Source of the DNA: Pseudomonas sp. PDM18
GTDB lineage: Bacteria; Pseudomonadota; Gammaproteobacteria; Pseudomonadales; Pseudomonadaceae
DNA length: 64,000 nt
Direction: 5' to 3'
NCBI RefSeq assembly: GCF_014852585.1
Contig: NZ_JACVBX010000005.1
Coordinates: forward strand, 124,001 to 188,000
Made by a program: the position numbers and the translations under genes. Numbering within the stretch: position 1 is the stretch's first letter; the number at the start of each line of letters is the position of its first letter. Below are positions 1-8,820 of this stretch, piece by piece. The notes under the pieces are model-generated. The model saw only the letters and a program-made list of their open reading frames with translations, was not told the DNA's origin and did no database searches.

Positions 1-381
1 GTCGTCCACCAGCGGCTTGCCCTCCTCCTGCTGGAGGGCGGTCTGCACCTGCTTGAGGGCTTCCTGGCGCAGCTTCTCCTTGCCGTCGACGCTGCCGAGG
101 GAGTCGTCGGTCTGCTGGGCGAACAGCATCACCAGCTGGTTGCGGATCAGCGGCTCGTGGTGTTCGACCTTCTCGGAGGCCTCCTTGCCGATGACCTTCA
201 GCGCGATGTCGGCCTTGAAGTACTTCAGGCGCGGACCGCTGCCATAGTTGCCCACCAGCGCCGGGGTAAGGTCGATGAACACGGGCTTGTTGGCGTCTTC
301 CGGCTTGGCTTCCTCGGATTCGGAAGCCATGACGAAGGTACTGAAGGAAAAGGCCAGCAACAGGGCGAGGAAAGCTCTCAA
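1..381 (-). CDS. FliL-like protein, 3' end beyond the window
   Basis: The reading frame is open from a TTG at 381 down to base 1 (127 codons, no stop), so the C-terminus lies outside the window. A GGAG sequence sits 8 bases upstream of the TTG, which decides the start; no ATG is in frame nearby. The product begins with a hydrophobic segment (RAFLALLLAFSFSTFVMA) that looks like a signal peptide or anchor. An acidic linker follows, then a region with VFIDLTPALVGNYG and HHEPLIRNQLVMLFA, which resembles the periplasmic domain of FliL, the flagellar basal-body protein that associates with the stator. No flagellar gene is nearby, so this is probably a stand-alone FliL-like protein, not the fli-operon copy. 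The role is unproven; the family call rests on those conserved stretches. Confidence 0.7.
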   Translation of the reverse strand, partial: MRAFLALLLAFSFSTFVMASESEEAKPEDANKPVFIDLTPALVGNYGSGPRLKYFKADIALKVIGKEASEKVEHHEPLIRNQLVMLFAQQTDDSLGSVDGKEKLRQEALKQVQTALQQEEGKPLVDD

Positions 382-543
382 GGCAATGTCTCCGGATTCG
401 ATGGGCAAAGGATAGCCACACTCGCGCCGCCGCCCAAGCTATATCGGGGCATAAGCCCAGGCCATGGTGATTTGCCCCCTGTGCCCGCGCTCCTACACTG
501 GCCCACTACTCACCAAGAAGAACCTCCAACGGAGTACGTCCTC

Positions 544-1521
544 ATGAAAGCCGTGCTGTGCAAAGCCTTCGGCCCCGCCGAAACCCTGGTGCTGGAAGAC
601 ATCGCCAGCCCTGAGCCGAAGAAGAACGAAGTCGTGCTGCAGGTTCACGCCGCCGGGGTGAACTTCCCCGACACGCTGATCATCGAGGGCAAGTACCAGT
701 TCAAACCGCCCTTCCCGTTCTCGCCGGGTGGCGAGGCTGCCGGCGTGGTCGGCGCAGTCGGTGAAAAAGTCAGCCATGTGAAACCCGGTGACCGCGTGAT
801 GGCCCTGACCGGCTGGGGCAGCTTCGCCGAGGAAGTCGCGGTGCCCGGCTACAACGTCATGCCGATCCCCGACGGCATGGACTTCCCCAGCGCCGCCGCC
901 TTCGGCATGACCTACGGCACCTCCATGCACGCGCTCAAGCAGCGCGCCAACCTGCAGCCGGGCGAAACCCTGCTGGTGCTCGGCGCCTCCGGCGGCGTCG
1001 GCCTGGCCGCGGTTGAGATCGGCAAGGCCATGGGCGCCAAGGTCATCGCCGCCGCCAGCAGCGACGCCAAGCTGGAAGTGGCCAAGGCCGCCGGCGCCGA
1101 CGTGCTGATCAACTACAGTGAAGGCAGCCTGAAGGACAAGCTCAAGGAAATCACCGGCGGCCAGGGCGTGGACGTGATCTACGACCCGGTGGGCGGCGAC
1201 CTGTTCGAGGAAGCCTTCCGCTCCATCGCCTGGAACGGCCGCATGCTGGTGGTCGGCTTCGCCAGCGGCACCATTCCCGCGCTGCCGGCCAACCTCACCC
1301 TGCTCAAGGGCGCCTCCCTGGTCGGCGTGTTCTGGGGCTCCTTCGCCCAACGCCAGCCGCAGGACAACGCGGCGAACTTCCAGCAGCTGTTCGCCTGGTT
1401 CGCCGAAGGCAGGATCAAGCCGCTGGTGTCGCAGACCTATCCACTGGAAAAAGCCGCCGACGCGATCAATCACCTGGGCCAGCGCAAGGCGGTGGGCAAG
1501 GTGGTGGTGACCGTTCGCTGA
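544..1521 (+). CDS. NADPH:quinone oxidoreductase, zinc-independent MDR family
   Basis: A 325-residue medium-chain dehydrogenase/reductase. The N-terminal GroES-like domain carries GVNFPDTLIIEGKY near residue 38. The Rossmann domain has the nucleotide-binding motif GASGGVG at 147–153. The Cys cluster that binds structural zinc in alcohol dehydrogenases is absent, as expected for the quinone oxidoreductase branch, which reduces quinones or enones with NADPH in the cytosol. The start at 544 follows an upstream purine-rich stretch and gives MKAVLCKAFG, the usual family beginning. It is divergent from the FliL-like gene and convergent with the matB gene across a repeat-filled spacer. The true substrate cannot be read from the sequence. 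Confidence 0.88.
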   Translation: MKAVLCKAFGPAETLVLEDIASPEPKKNEVVLQVHAAGVNFPDTLIIEGKYQFKPPFPFSPGGEAAGVVGAVGEKVSHVKPGDRVMALTGWGSFAEEVAVPGYNVMPIPDGMDFPSAAAFGMTYGTSMHALKQRANLQPGETLLVLGASGGVGLAAVEIGKAMGAKVIAAASSDAKLEVAKAAGADVLINYSEGSLKDKLKEITGGQGVDVIYDPVGGDLFEEAFRSIAWNGRMLVVGFASGTIPALPANLTLLKGASLVGVFWGSFAQRQPQDNAANFQQLFAWFAEGRIKPLVSQTYPLEKAADAINHLGQRKAVGKVVVTVR

Positions 1522-1582
1522 TTGCCTTGTGGGGCGCGGATTTCATACGCGCTTCGCGGAGAAGCTCCGCTCCTACAAAATC

Positions 1583-1609
1583 AAAAGCCCCGCGAGAGCG
1601 GGGCTTTTT
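1583..1609. terminator. Intrinsic terminator after the quinone oxidoreductase
   Basis: AAAAGCCCCGC-GAGA-GCGGGGCTTTTT forms a strong GC stem with an A-tract on one side and a T-tract on the other. It lies 62 bases after the stop codon at 1521 and could work in both directions. Confidence 0.85.
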
Positions 1610-1640
1610 CATTCCTGCGAGGGAGCACCGGCGCTGGGCG

Positions 1641-1717
1641 GTTCGCGAGCAAGCTCGCTCCTACGAAAAGCGCTCCGCAGCTTGGTGTGGCTGTAGGAGC
1701 GAACTTGCTCGCGAACA
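1641..1717. repeat. Pair of inverted REP elements
   Basis: GTTCGCGAGCAAGCTCGCTCCTAC at 1641–1664 and its inverted relative TGTAGGAGCGAACTTGCTCG at 1692–1711 (continuing to 1717) face each other. These are Pseudomonas REP sequences in the head-to-head arrangement often seen in convergent intergenic regions. Further copies are at about 13270 and 18470. Confidence 0.85.
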
Positions 1718-1742
1718 ACCGGCCGCGCCGAACCATCAGGAT

Positions 1743-1820
1743 CGTAGGGCGCATAACGCGCCAGCGTTATCCGCCGCGGTGGCATCGGCGGATAACCCGT
1801 TCCGAGTTATGCGCCCTACG
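1743..1820. repeat. Nested 78-bp palindromic element
   Basis: The outer arms CGTAGGGCGCATAAC (1743–1757) and GTTATGCGCCCTACG (1806–1820) are exact inverted copies. Inside them GTTATCCGCCG (1766–1776) and CGGCGGATAAC (1786–1796) are again exact inverted copies. The whole unit can fold into one long interrupted hairpin, like the small non-autonomous palindromic repeats found in many Pseudomonas genomes. Confidence 0.8.
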
Positions 1821-1884
1821 TAGAGGCTCTGTCTCTGGCTTCCAGAGAAACATCCACACGCGCCGAATGCCCCTTTCAGGAGGC

Positions 1885-2130
1885 CTCGTTGAATTGGAAT
1901 TTCAGGGGTTGAGCGGCATGGATGCCGCGAGAGTCGCGACGGGCCAGGGATGGCCCTTCGCGGCGTGCCCCTGAAATTTCAGTTCAACGAGGGAATTTTT
2001 CGCCTAGGCGAAAAACCGGATGGAGGGGCAAGACCTTTTGGTTCCTTTTGGGGCGTTTGCCAAAAGGGACTCGCCCGAGGGGGCGAAACAAAGAGTCCCA
2101 GCGCACGCCGAAGCGGCGCGGGAAAACCCA
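1885..2130. repeat. Composite palindrome-rich interspersed repeat
   Basis: A 24-bp inverted pair (1885–1908 and 1968–1991, two mismatches) flanks a hairpin-rich core. It is followed by the perfect 20-bp palindrome TTTTTCGCCTAGGCGAAAAA at 1996–2015 and a stem between CCTTTTGGTTCCTTTTGG and CCAAAAGGGA at about 2033–2070. Open frames across it have no start signals and are read equally in several frames, so it is not coding. The block ACCTTTTGGTTCCTTTTGGG looks like a repeat family I have met in other gamma-proteobacterial genomes; the exact ends are uncertain. Confidence 0.6.
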
Positions 2131-2256
2131 GCGCGACGCAGGCACATCGCGGACGCAGTCCGCTCCTACGCGAACTCGATGCACCGTAGATCTCAGGTTG
2201 GAACGGATTACGCCGCGAAGGATTTCGCGGAGGAGCTCCGCTCATACAGAAGCAAA

Positions 2257-2276
2257 AGCCCCGCGTGAGCGGGGCT
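2257..2276. terminator. Terminator at the end of the matB operon
   Basis: AGCCCCGC-GTGA-GCGGGGCT, flanked by A-rich and T-rich bases, lies just after the stop codon of the malonyl-CoA synthetase gene read on the minus strand (stop at 2293). It is the natural 3' end of the malonate operon. Confidence 0.8.
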
Positions 2277-2292
2277 TCTTTACTCCGGAGGC

Positions 2293-3816
2293 TCAGGAAT
2301 ACAGCGCCTTGAACTGCTCGCGCAGCACGTTCTTCTGCACCTTGCCCATCACGTTGCGCGGCAACGCATCGACCACCATCACCCGCTTGGGCTGCTTGAA
2401 GCGCGCCAGCTTGCCGTCCAGTGCAGCGAGCACCTGCGCCTCGCTCGGCGCCTGGCCCTTGCTGGCTACCAGCACAGCCGTCACGCCCTCGCCGAAGTCC
2501 GGGTGCGGCACGCCGATCACCGCCGACTCGGCCACACCGGGCAGGGTGTCGAGGATCTCCTCCAGCTCCTTGGGATACACGTTGAAGCCGCCGCTGATGA
2601 TCATGTCCTTGTTGCGGCCGACGATCTGCACGTAGCCGCGCTCATCGACGAAACCGATGTCGCCGGTCATGAAGTAACCGTCCGCACGCAGTTCCTCGGC
2701 GGTCTTCTCCGGCATTCGCCAGTAACCCTGGAACACGTTCGGCCCGCGCACTTCGATCATCCCCGGTTCGCCCTGGGGCAGCATCGTCGGCTCGGCCTTT
2801 GACGGATCGGTGATGCGCAGCTCGACGCCCGGCAGCGGGAAACCGACGGTGCCGGCGATGCGCTGTCCGTCCAGCGGGTTGGAGGTGTTCATGCCAGTCT
2901 CGGTCATGCCGTAGCGCTCGAGGATGGCCATGCCGGTGCGCTCGGAGAACGCCTTGTGGGTTTCGGCGGTGAGCGGTGCGGAACCGGAGATGAACAGGCG
3001 CATGTGCGCCACCGCCTCGCGAGTCAGACCGGGCTGGTCGAGCAGACGGGTGTAGAAGGTCGGCACGCCCATCAGCAGGTTCACCTGAGGCAATAGCTTG
3101 AGCATCTGCGCCGCGTCGAACTTGCTCAGGAAAAGCATCGAGCCGCCGGCCATCAGCAGGCTATTGCAGGCCACGAACAGGCCGTGGATGTGGAAGATCG
3201 GCAGCGCATGGAACAGCCAGTCCGCGCTGGTGATCTGCCAGGCATCCACCAGAGCGCGGGCGTTGGAGACCAGATTGCCATGGCTGATCATCGCGCCCTT
3301 GGAACGCCCGGTGGTGCCGGAGGTGTAGAGGATCGCGGCAAGGTCGGAAGCGGCACGCTCGACATCGGCAAAGCGCCCCGGCTTGCCGTGAACACGCGCC
3401 ATCAGCGAGCCGTCGCCGGCATCGCCCAGGGTTTCCACGTGCGCCACGCCGCTGACTTTCGCCAGCTCGCGGGCCTGGGTCTCGAAGGCCGGTGCACAGA
3501 CGAACAGCGAGGGCTCGGCATCGTCGAGGAAGTAGCGCAGCTCCTCGCCGGTGTAGCCGCTGTTGAGCGGCAGGTAGACCGCGCCGACGCGCAGCACGGC
3601 GAGGTAGAGCATCACCGTCTCGGGGCTCTTGTCGACCTGCACGGCGACGCGGTCGCCCGGCTGTACACCGAGCTCCACCAGCGCATGGGCGAACTGCGAG
3701 GTGCTGCGCAGCATGTCGGCGTAGCTGTAGCCGCCGCCATCCGGGGTACGGATGAACGGCTTGGAAAGGTCGCTGGGCAGGTGTTTGCCGACTTCGGCAA
3801 AAAGACTCTGGTTCAT
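2293..3816 (-). CDS. matB: Malonyl-CoA synthetase (malonate–CoA ligase)
   Basis: A 507-residue member of the acyl-adenylate-forming family that joins malonate to CoA using ATP. The P-loop YTSGTTGRSKG is at residues 164–174, the A5-type motif RYGMTETGM is near 310, and the GD and hinge motifs follow (YFMTGDIGF, VGRNKDMII). The adenylation lysine is in GKVQKNVLR, about residue 492. Overall similarity and length match MatB better than generic acetyl- or long-chain ligases. The decisive context is the malonyl-CoA decarboxylase gene, which ends only 9 bases upstream. Together the pair turns malonate into acetyl-CoA and CO2. It is the last gene of a minus-strand operon that starts with an ABC transporter. 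Methylmalonate could be an alternative substrate. Confidence 0.88.
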   Translation of the reverse strand: MNQSLFAEVGKHLPSDLSKPFIRTPDGGGYSYADMLRSTSQFAHALVELGVQPGDRVAVQVDKSPETVMLYLAVLRVGAVYLPLNSGYTGEELRYFLDDAEPSLFVCAPAFETQARELAKVSGVAHVETLGDAGDGSLMARVHGKPGRFADVERAASDLAAILYTSGTTGRSKGAMISHGNLVSNARALVDAWQITSADWLFHALPIFHIHGLFVACNSLLMAGGSMLFLSKFDAAQMLKLLPQVNLLMGVPTFYTRLLDQPGLTREAVAHMRLFISGSAPLTAETHKAFSERTGMAILERYGMTETGMNTSNPLDGQRIAGTVGFPLPGVELRITDPSKAEPTMLPQGEPGMIEVRGPNVFQGYWRMPEKTAEELRADGYFMTGDIGFVDERGYVQIVGRNKDMIISGGFNVYPKELEEILDTLPGVAESAVIGVPHPDFGEGVTAVLVASKGQAPSEAQVLAALDGKLARFKQPKRVMVVDALPRNVMGKVQKNVLREQFKALYS

Positions 3817-3825
3817 GGTGAGGTC

Positions 3826-5145
3826 CTAGCGTTTTGTTTTCGCCGACAGGGTGGCCAGTTTGCGCACCTCGGGTGAGGCGGTGACCGCGCCCTGGTTGGC
3901 GTAGGCTTCGTGGTTCTTTTCGATCTGGCGCAGTTCGTAGCGGTAATTGACCATCAGCCCGGCAGCCTGGCGCAGGCCGCTGGCGGAAAGGTCGCCGCGC
4001 CAGTTCAGGCGTTCCAGGCGGGCACCGTTGCCCAGGTGGAAGCGCGCCACCGGGTCCAGCGGGAAACCCGCTCCGTTACGGGCATGCAGGAAGTACTCGG
4101 CGGCGAGCGCCAGCATCGGTTGCTCCGTGCGCGGCGGCGGTGCTGCATCGGGCTTGAGCGCCTTGAGCAGCTCGGCGGTGGCCGCGCCCAGTTGCGGGTC
4201 GTCGCCCAGGCTGTCGAGCCAGTGGCGGAAGCCAGGCACCGGCGACAGGGTGACGAACTGGCGCAGGCCGGGAATCTCCCGCGCCAGCTCCTCCACCACC
4301 TGCTTGATCAGGAAGTTGCCGAAGGAGATGCCGCGCAGGCCGTCCTGGCAGTTGCTGATGGAGTAGAACACTGCGGTGTCCGGCTCCTCCGCCGGCAGCG
4401 CTTGCGCACCGGGCTCCAGAATGTCCGCGATGGCACCGGGCATCGCACGGGTCAGTGCCACCTCGACGAAGATCAGCGGCTCGTCGGCCAGCGCCGGGTG
4501 GAAGAAGGCGAAACAGCGGCGGTCAGCAGGCTGCAGACGGCTGCGCAGGTCGTCCCAGTCCTTGATGGCGTGGACGGCCTCGTACTGGATGATCTTTTCC
4601 AGGATCGACGCCGGGGTCGACCAGTCAATACGCCGCAGCACCAGGAAGCCCCGGTTGAACCAGGATGCCAACAGGTGCTGCAGGTCGTGGTCCACCGCGG
4701 CCAGCTCGGGATTGGCTTTGAGTTCCTGCAGCAGCAGGCGGCGCATGGCGATCAGCTCGGCGGTGCCGCCGGGCGCCTGGTTGAGGCGGCGGAACAGCTC
4801 CTGGCGCGGCGGCTCGCTGGCCTCGAACAATGCGGTGGTGTTGGCCGACGACGGCTCGTCGAGGTAGCGCTGGCAGGCTTGCGCCAGCGCGTCGTGGGGC
4901 GGTGCGAAGTCCGTCAGCAGAGTGTCGAAGAAGGCCTTCTGCTGGTCCTGCGGACAGTCCCGATAGGCGCACAGGACCTGCTTCGCCAGGGCCACGCCCG
5001 AGGCTTCGCCATGGCTGGAGATCAGCTTGTGGCAAGCCTGCGCCAGCGCCTGGGCATTGCCCGGCGCCGGCTCGCGCGACTCCAGCAATTGCCGGCCGCG
5101 CTCGGTGATGCTTTGCAGCAGTTCCTGGAAGAAGCTGATGTTCAT
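3826..5145 (-). CDS. matA: Malonyl-CoA decarboxylase
   Basis: A 439-residue protein of the MLYCD family, which converts malonyl-CoA to acetyl-CoA and CO2. The N-terminal helical domain covers roughly residues 1–150. The GNAT-like catalytic domain carries FYSISNCQDGLRGISFGNFL near 260. TLSPVPGF has Ser301 and FHLGNGA has His370; these correspond to the catalytic Ser and His of the human enzyme (family knowledge). The start at 5145 has a GGGGG ribosome site. It lies directly upstream of matB and 29 bases downstream of the amidase gene, so the three are almost certainly co-transcribed. The cytoplasmic location is inferred from the lack of any signal peptide. Confidence 0.93.
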   Translation of the reverse strand: MNISFFQELLQSITERGRQLLESREPAPGNAQALAQACHKLISSHGEASGVALAKQVLCAYRDCPQDQQKAFFDTLLTDFAPPHDALAQACQRYLDEPSSANTTALFEASEPPRQELFRRLNQAPGGTAELIAMRRLLLQELKANPELAAVDHDLQHLLASWFNRGFLVLRRIDWSTPASILEKIIQYEAVHAIKDWDDLRSRLQPADRRCFAFFHPALADEPLIFVEVALTRAMPGAIADILEPGAQALPAEEPDTAVFYSISNCQDGLRGISFGNFLIKQVVEELAREIPGLRQFVTLSPVPGFRHWLDSLGDDPQLGAATAELLKALKPDAAPPPRTEQPMLALAAEYFLHARNGAGFPLDPVARFHLGNGARLERLNWRGDLSASGLRQAAGLMVNYRYELRQIEKNHEAYANQGAVTASPEVRKLATLSAKTKR

Positions 5146-5174
5146 GCGTCCCCCTCAGCTTGTGGATAAGTAAC

Positions 5175-6635
5175 TCAATCCCCCGCCAGCATCGGCGGCG
5201 GGCAGCGCTGGTACCAGCGCGAAGCCTGCTCGTAGGCGTGGGCCAGTTGCAGCACGGCCATGTCGGCCTGGTGCCTGCCGATGATCTGGATACCCATGGG
5301 CAGGCCCTGCTCATTGAAGCCCACCGGCACGTTGGCTGCCGGGCACCCAGACAGGGTGGCCGGGATCACCACTTCCATCCAGCGGTGGTAGGTATCCATG
5401 GCCTGGCCAGCGATTTCCTTGGGCCAGTCCCAGGTCTTGTCGAACGGGAACACCTGGGCGCTGGGCAGCAGCAGGTAGTCGTAGCGCTCGAACAGTCGGC
5501 TGATGGCACGGTACCAGTCGCTGCGCGCGGCGGAAGCACGGAACACGTCCATGGCGGAGAGTTTCAGGCCGTTCTCCACTTCCCAGATCGCCTCGGGCTT
5601 GAGCAGCTCGCGCTTGGCCGGGTCGGTGTAGGCCGCGCCGAGAGACCCGGCGACCATCCAGTGACGCAGGGTGCGCCAGGTGTCCCAGAGGCGCTCGGGC
5701 GAGAAGCCCATGGCGGTCTCTTCGACGTGGCAGCCGATGGCTTCGAAGTCGGCGAAGGACTTGCGGCAAAGCTCCAGCACGCCCTTTTCCATGGGCAGGT
5801 GGCCGCCCAGGTCACCCAGCCAGCCCAGGCGGGCGCCCTTGAAGTCTCGCTCCAGCTTGCCTGCGAACTGCTCGCCGCTCTCGGCAATGGACAGCGGTGC
5901 ACGGGCATCGCCGCCGGCTTGCACCGACAGCAGCAGCGCCACGTCACGCACGCTGCGGCCCATCGGGCCTTCGTAGCCCATCTGGTCGATGAACAGGTCG
6001 GCGCTGTCGTCGAAGGGCACGCGCCCCTGGGACGGACGGAAACCGATGATGTTGTTGAAGGCTGCCGGGTTGCGCAGCGAGCCCATCATGTCGCTGCCGT
6101 CGGCCACCGGGACCATCTGCAGCGCCAGGGCCGCCGCCGCGCCACCGCTGCTGCCGCCGGCGGTACGGTCGGGCGCGTAGGCACAGCCGGTGACACCGAA
6201 GATCGGGTTGTAGCTGTGCGAGCCGAGGCCGAATTCGGGGGTGTTGGTCTTGCCGATGATGATCGCGCCGGCCGCCTTGATACGTTCGACCATGATGCCG
6301 TCGCGCTCGGGCAGGTAGTCGCTGAACAGCGGCGAGCCGAGGGTGGTGCGTATGCCCTGGGTCAGCGACAGGTCCTTTACCGCGTGGGGCAGGCCGTGCA
6401 TCCAGCCGCGGTATTCGCCGCGGGCCAGGTCGGCGTCGCGCTGGTCGGCTTCGGCCAGCAGGAGGTCGTCCGGCTGCTGGCTGACGATGGCGTTGACTGC
6501 CGGGTTGTAGCGCTCGATCTGCTCGAGGTGCGCCTGCATCACTTCACGGCAGGAAACTTCGCGCAGGCGGATGCGCTGGGCCAGCTCAAAGGCCTGGAGC
6601 TGGACGAGTTCGTTTTGCTTGTTCTTCTGGCTCAT
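5175..6635 (-). CDS. Amidase-signature hydrolase, candidate malonamidase-like
   Basis: A 486-residue amidase-signature enzyme. The catalytic triad is visible with the family's exact spacing: Lys87 in HAVKDL, cis-Ser162 in GGSSGG and nucleophile Ser186 in GSDMMGSLRNP. The enzyme should cleave a carboxamide or C–N amide bond in the cytosol. The substrate is not readable from sequence. The context is telling: it sits between a polyamine-type ABC transporter and a malonyl-CoA synthetase/decarboxylase pair. Malonamidase E2 of Bradyrhizobium, also an amidase-signature enzyme, hydrolyses malonamate, which makes a malonyl-amide substrate a reasonable guess. Aryl or aliphatic amides cannot be excluded. 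One residue differs from the common GTDTGGSIR pattern (Met for the first Gly). Confidence 0.82.
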   Translation of the reverse strand: MSQKNKQNELVQLQAFELAQRIRLREVSCREVMQAHLEQIERYNPAVNAIVSQQPDDLLLAEADQRDADLARGEYRGWMHGLPHAVKDLSLTQGIRTTLGSPLFSDYLPERDGIMVERIKAAGAIIIGKTNTPEFGLGSHSYNPIFGVTGCAYAPDRTAGGSSGGAAAALALQMVPVADGSDMMGSLRNPAAFNNIIGFRPSQGRVPFDDSADLFIDQMGYEGPMGRSVRDVALLLSVQAGGDARAPLSIAESGEQFAGKLERDFKGARLGWLGDLGGHLPMEKGVLELCRKSFADFEAIGCHVEETAMGFSPERLWDTWRTLRHWMVAGSLGAAYTDPAKRELLKPEAIWEVENGLKLSAMDVFRASAARSDWYRAISRLFERYDYLLLPSAQVFPFDKTWDWPKEIAGQAMDTYHRWMEVVIPATLSGCPAANVPVGFNEQGLPMGIQIIGRHQADMAVLQLAHAYEQASRWYQRCPPPMLAGD

Positions 6636-6695
6636 GGAACGAGGCCTTTTTTCATCAGGATTTCCCGCAACGGGAAGGTTCAGTCGGGTTCAACG

Positions 6696-6715
6696 GCCCC
6701 ATACGCTGATGGGGC
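6696..6715. other. Hairpin in the gap between the binding protein and amidase genes
   Basis: GCCCCAT-ACGCTG-ATGGGGC lies in the 176-base gap between the binding-protein stop and the amidase start, close to a second small hairpin TTCCCG-CAA-CGGGAA at about 6662–6676. No T-tract follows on the minus strand. It may stabilise or trim the mRNA rather than end it. Confidence 0.4.
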
Positions 6716-6811
6716 TTGTAGCGAATAGCGCGTTCGCCGGGCCGCACGCTGCCGGCACGCCCACCAAAGTGGACGCGAGCAGCAACGGTCTGTGGCTTTC
6801 CCGGTCGGGGA

Positions 6812-7846
6812 TCAGCGCATCAGGTTGGTCCAGATACGGTCGGCCAGGCGGATCGCGCCTTCGCCACAGGTCTTGCTGAACACCACCTTGGTGCCCTCGG
6901 GGATGTGCAGTTCCGGCGCGTCCTTCAGGCTGGCGTCGAGGAAGGGTTCAACACCCTTGATCGGGCTCTGGTGCTTGAGGAAGTTCTGGGTCATCGCCGA
7001 GTTCTCAGGCTGGCTGAGGAAGGCGATGAACTTCTTCGCGTTCTCCGGGTGCTTGGCGCCGGCCGGGATCACCAGGTTGTCCACCCAGGCCATCACGCCC
7101 TCTTTCGGGTAGAGGTACTTCAGGCTGGATTTCATCTCACGCGCACGCATCGACGAGCCGCCCCAGAACATCGACATGTCGACTTCGCCCGAGGCCAGGT
7201 TCTCGCGGATCGAGCCGGCCTTGGAGCTGTAGGTCTTCACGAAGGGCTTCTGGGTCTTCAGCAGGGTCAGCACCTGTTGCATCTGCTTGGGGTCCTCGCT
7301 GCACAGCGGGATGCCCAGGTAGAGGCTGGCGGTGTCGATTACCTCGCTCGCCGAGTCGAACATGTTGATCTTGCCCTGCAACTCCGCCGGCGGAGTGAAC
7401 AGCACCGAGTAGCTGTCGGCCGGGCCGCTGTACTTGGCGCTGTCCAGCACCACGCTGGTGGTCCCCCAGATGAAGGGCACGGCGTAGGCGCCTTCCGGGT
7501 CCCAGGTGGGCTTCTTCAGGTTGTCCTCGACGTTGGCGTAGTACGGCTGGCTGGCCGGGTCGAAGCGCTCCAGCAGCTTCTCCTGGATCAGGATCGGCAC
7601 GAACTGGTGCGAGGGAATGGCCACGTCGTAGCCGGTACCGCCCTGCTTGAGCTTGGCCAGCAGCGTTTCGTTGGAGTCGTAGGAGTCCACGGTCACCTTG
7701 ATGCCGGTTTCCTTCTCGAACTTCTCCAGGATCTGCGGCGTGAAATAGCCACTCCAGCTCACCACGTTCAGTTGTTCGGCGGCGTGCACGTTGGCCACCA
7801 GCCCCATGGCCAGCGAGGCCCCTACAGCAGCGATCAGTTTGCTCAT
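6812..7846 (-). CDS. Periplasmic polyamine-type substrate-binding protein (PotD/PotF family)
   Basis: A 344-residue protein with a cleavable signal peptide (cut expected after NVHA, about residue 22). The mature protein starts EQLNVVSWSGYFTPQ, the typical PotD/PotF opening. It also has GGTGYDVAIPSHQF and VPFIWGTTS, conserved in spermidine/putrescine binders. It should capture a substrate in the periplasm for the permease pair encoded upstream. Family members also bind other cationic or amide compounds, so the ligand need not be a polyamine. It is the fourth gene of the operon, 164 bases after the second permease and ahead of the amidase. Confidence 0.85.
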   Translation of the reverse strand: MSKLIAAVGASLAMGLVANVHAAEQLNVVSWSGYFTPQILEKFEKETGIKVTVDSYDSNETLLAKLKQGGTGYDVAIPSHQFVPILIQEKLLERFDPASQPYYANVEDNLKKPTWDPEGAYAVPFIWGTTSVVLDSAKYSGPADSYSVLFTPPAELQGKINMFDSASEVIDTASLYLGIPLCSEDPKQMQQVLTLLKTQKPFVKTYSSKAGSIRENLASGEVDMSMFWGGSSMRAREMKSSLKYLYPKEGVMAWVDNLVIPAGAKHPENAKKFIAFLSQPENSAMTQNFLKHQSPIKGVEPFLDASLKDAPELHIPEGTKVVFSKTCGEGAIRLADRIWTNLMR

Positions 7847-8010
7847 CTTCTACTCCGGTATTTGGGCGGAGAGTCCGCTCGATGACTGGCCGAGCGCAGC
7901 CCAGACGAGGCGGAAACAGGTGAGAAAGCGCAGTTTACGACTGTAAATGAGCATTTCGAGGCTGTTTCCAACGACGTATGGGCAAGCTCGGACAGGCATG
8001 GGGCGGGCTC

Positions 8011-8820
8011 TCAGGCTTTCTTCTTGCCAAGCAGGAAGGACAGGGTTACGAACAGCACGGAAACGCCGAGGATCAGGGTCGACACCGCGTTCACATCGGG
8101 CGTCACGCCCATGCGCAGCAGGCCGAAGATGAAGATCGGCAAGGTGGTGGTGCCGGCCTGGGAGACCATCATCGAGATCACGAAGTTATCCAGCGAGACG
8201 ATGAAGGCCAGCATCAGCCCGGAGAAGATCCCCGGCATCAGCAGCGGCAAGGTCACCTTGCGGAAGGTCCGCCAGGGGCCGGCGTAGAGGTCGGCGGCGG
8301 CCTGCTCCAGGGACAGGTCCATGTCGTTCAGGCGAGCGCGGATCGGCAGGTAGGCGAACGGGATGCAGAACACCGTGTGGGCGATGATCAGGTTGCCGTA
8401 GCCCAGCGACAGGCCGAGGGTGGAGAACAGCGCCAGGGTGGCGACGCCGACGACGATCTCGGGCAGCACCAGCGGCAGCATGATCGCCCCCATGGACAGA
8501 CGCAGACCCTTGAATTTTGCCCCGCGTGAGGTGCCCAGGGCGGCCAGGGTGGCGATCACCGTGGCGATCACGCTGGCGCACACGGCGATCAGCAGGCTGT
8601 TGCCGGCGGCCTGGCGCAGCGCCTGGTTGGCGAAGGCGCTGCGGTACCAGTCGAGGCTGAAGCCGGTCCACACGGTGGCGGACTGGTTGGCGTTGAACGA
8701 AAGCACCACCAGCACCACGATGGGCGCGTAGAGGTACAGGTAGAACAGGAAGCTCAGCGCGCCGAAGCCACGGAAATCCTGCACACCCAAGCGACGTTTA
8801 GTCAGCAGCGACAGCATCAT
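8011..8820 (-). CDS. ABC transporter inner-membrane permease (PotC type)
   Basis: A 269-residue membrane protein with about six hydrophobic segments. The EAA loop (EQAAADLYAGPWRTFRKVTL, near residue 170) docks onto the ATPase. It is similar to PotC/PotI, the second permease of polyamine importers. Its start overlaps the stop of the PotB-type gene by four bases (ATGA), showing translational coupling. It works with the neighbouring PotB-type permease, ATPase and binding protein as one importer. Confidence 0.87.
   Translation of the reverse strand: MMLSLLTKRRLGVQDFRGFGALSFLFYLYLYAPIVVLVVLSFNANQSATVWTGFSLDWYRSAFANQALRQAAGNSLLIAVCASVIATVIATLAALGTSRGAKFKGLRLSMGAIMLPLVLPEIVVGVATLALFSTLGLSLGYGNLIIAHTVFCIPFAYLPIRARLNDMDLSLEQAAADLYAGPWRTFRKVTLPLLMPGIFSGLMLAFIVSLDNFVISMMVSQAGTTTLPIFIFGLLRMGVTPDVNAVSTLILGVSVLFVTLSFLLGKKKA

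Noticed and set aside
1922-2635. A 237-codon frame across the repeat island
   Set aside because: It runs through palindromes and into the antisense of matB, with no start signal and no conserved motif.
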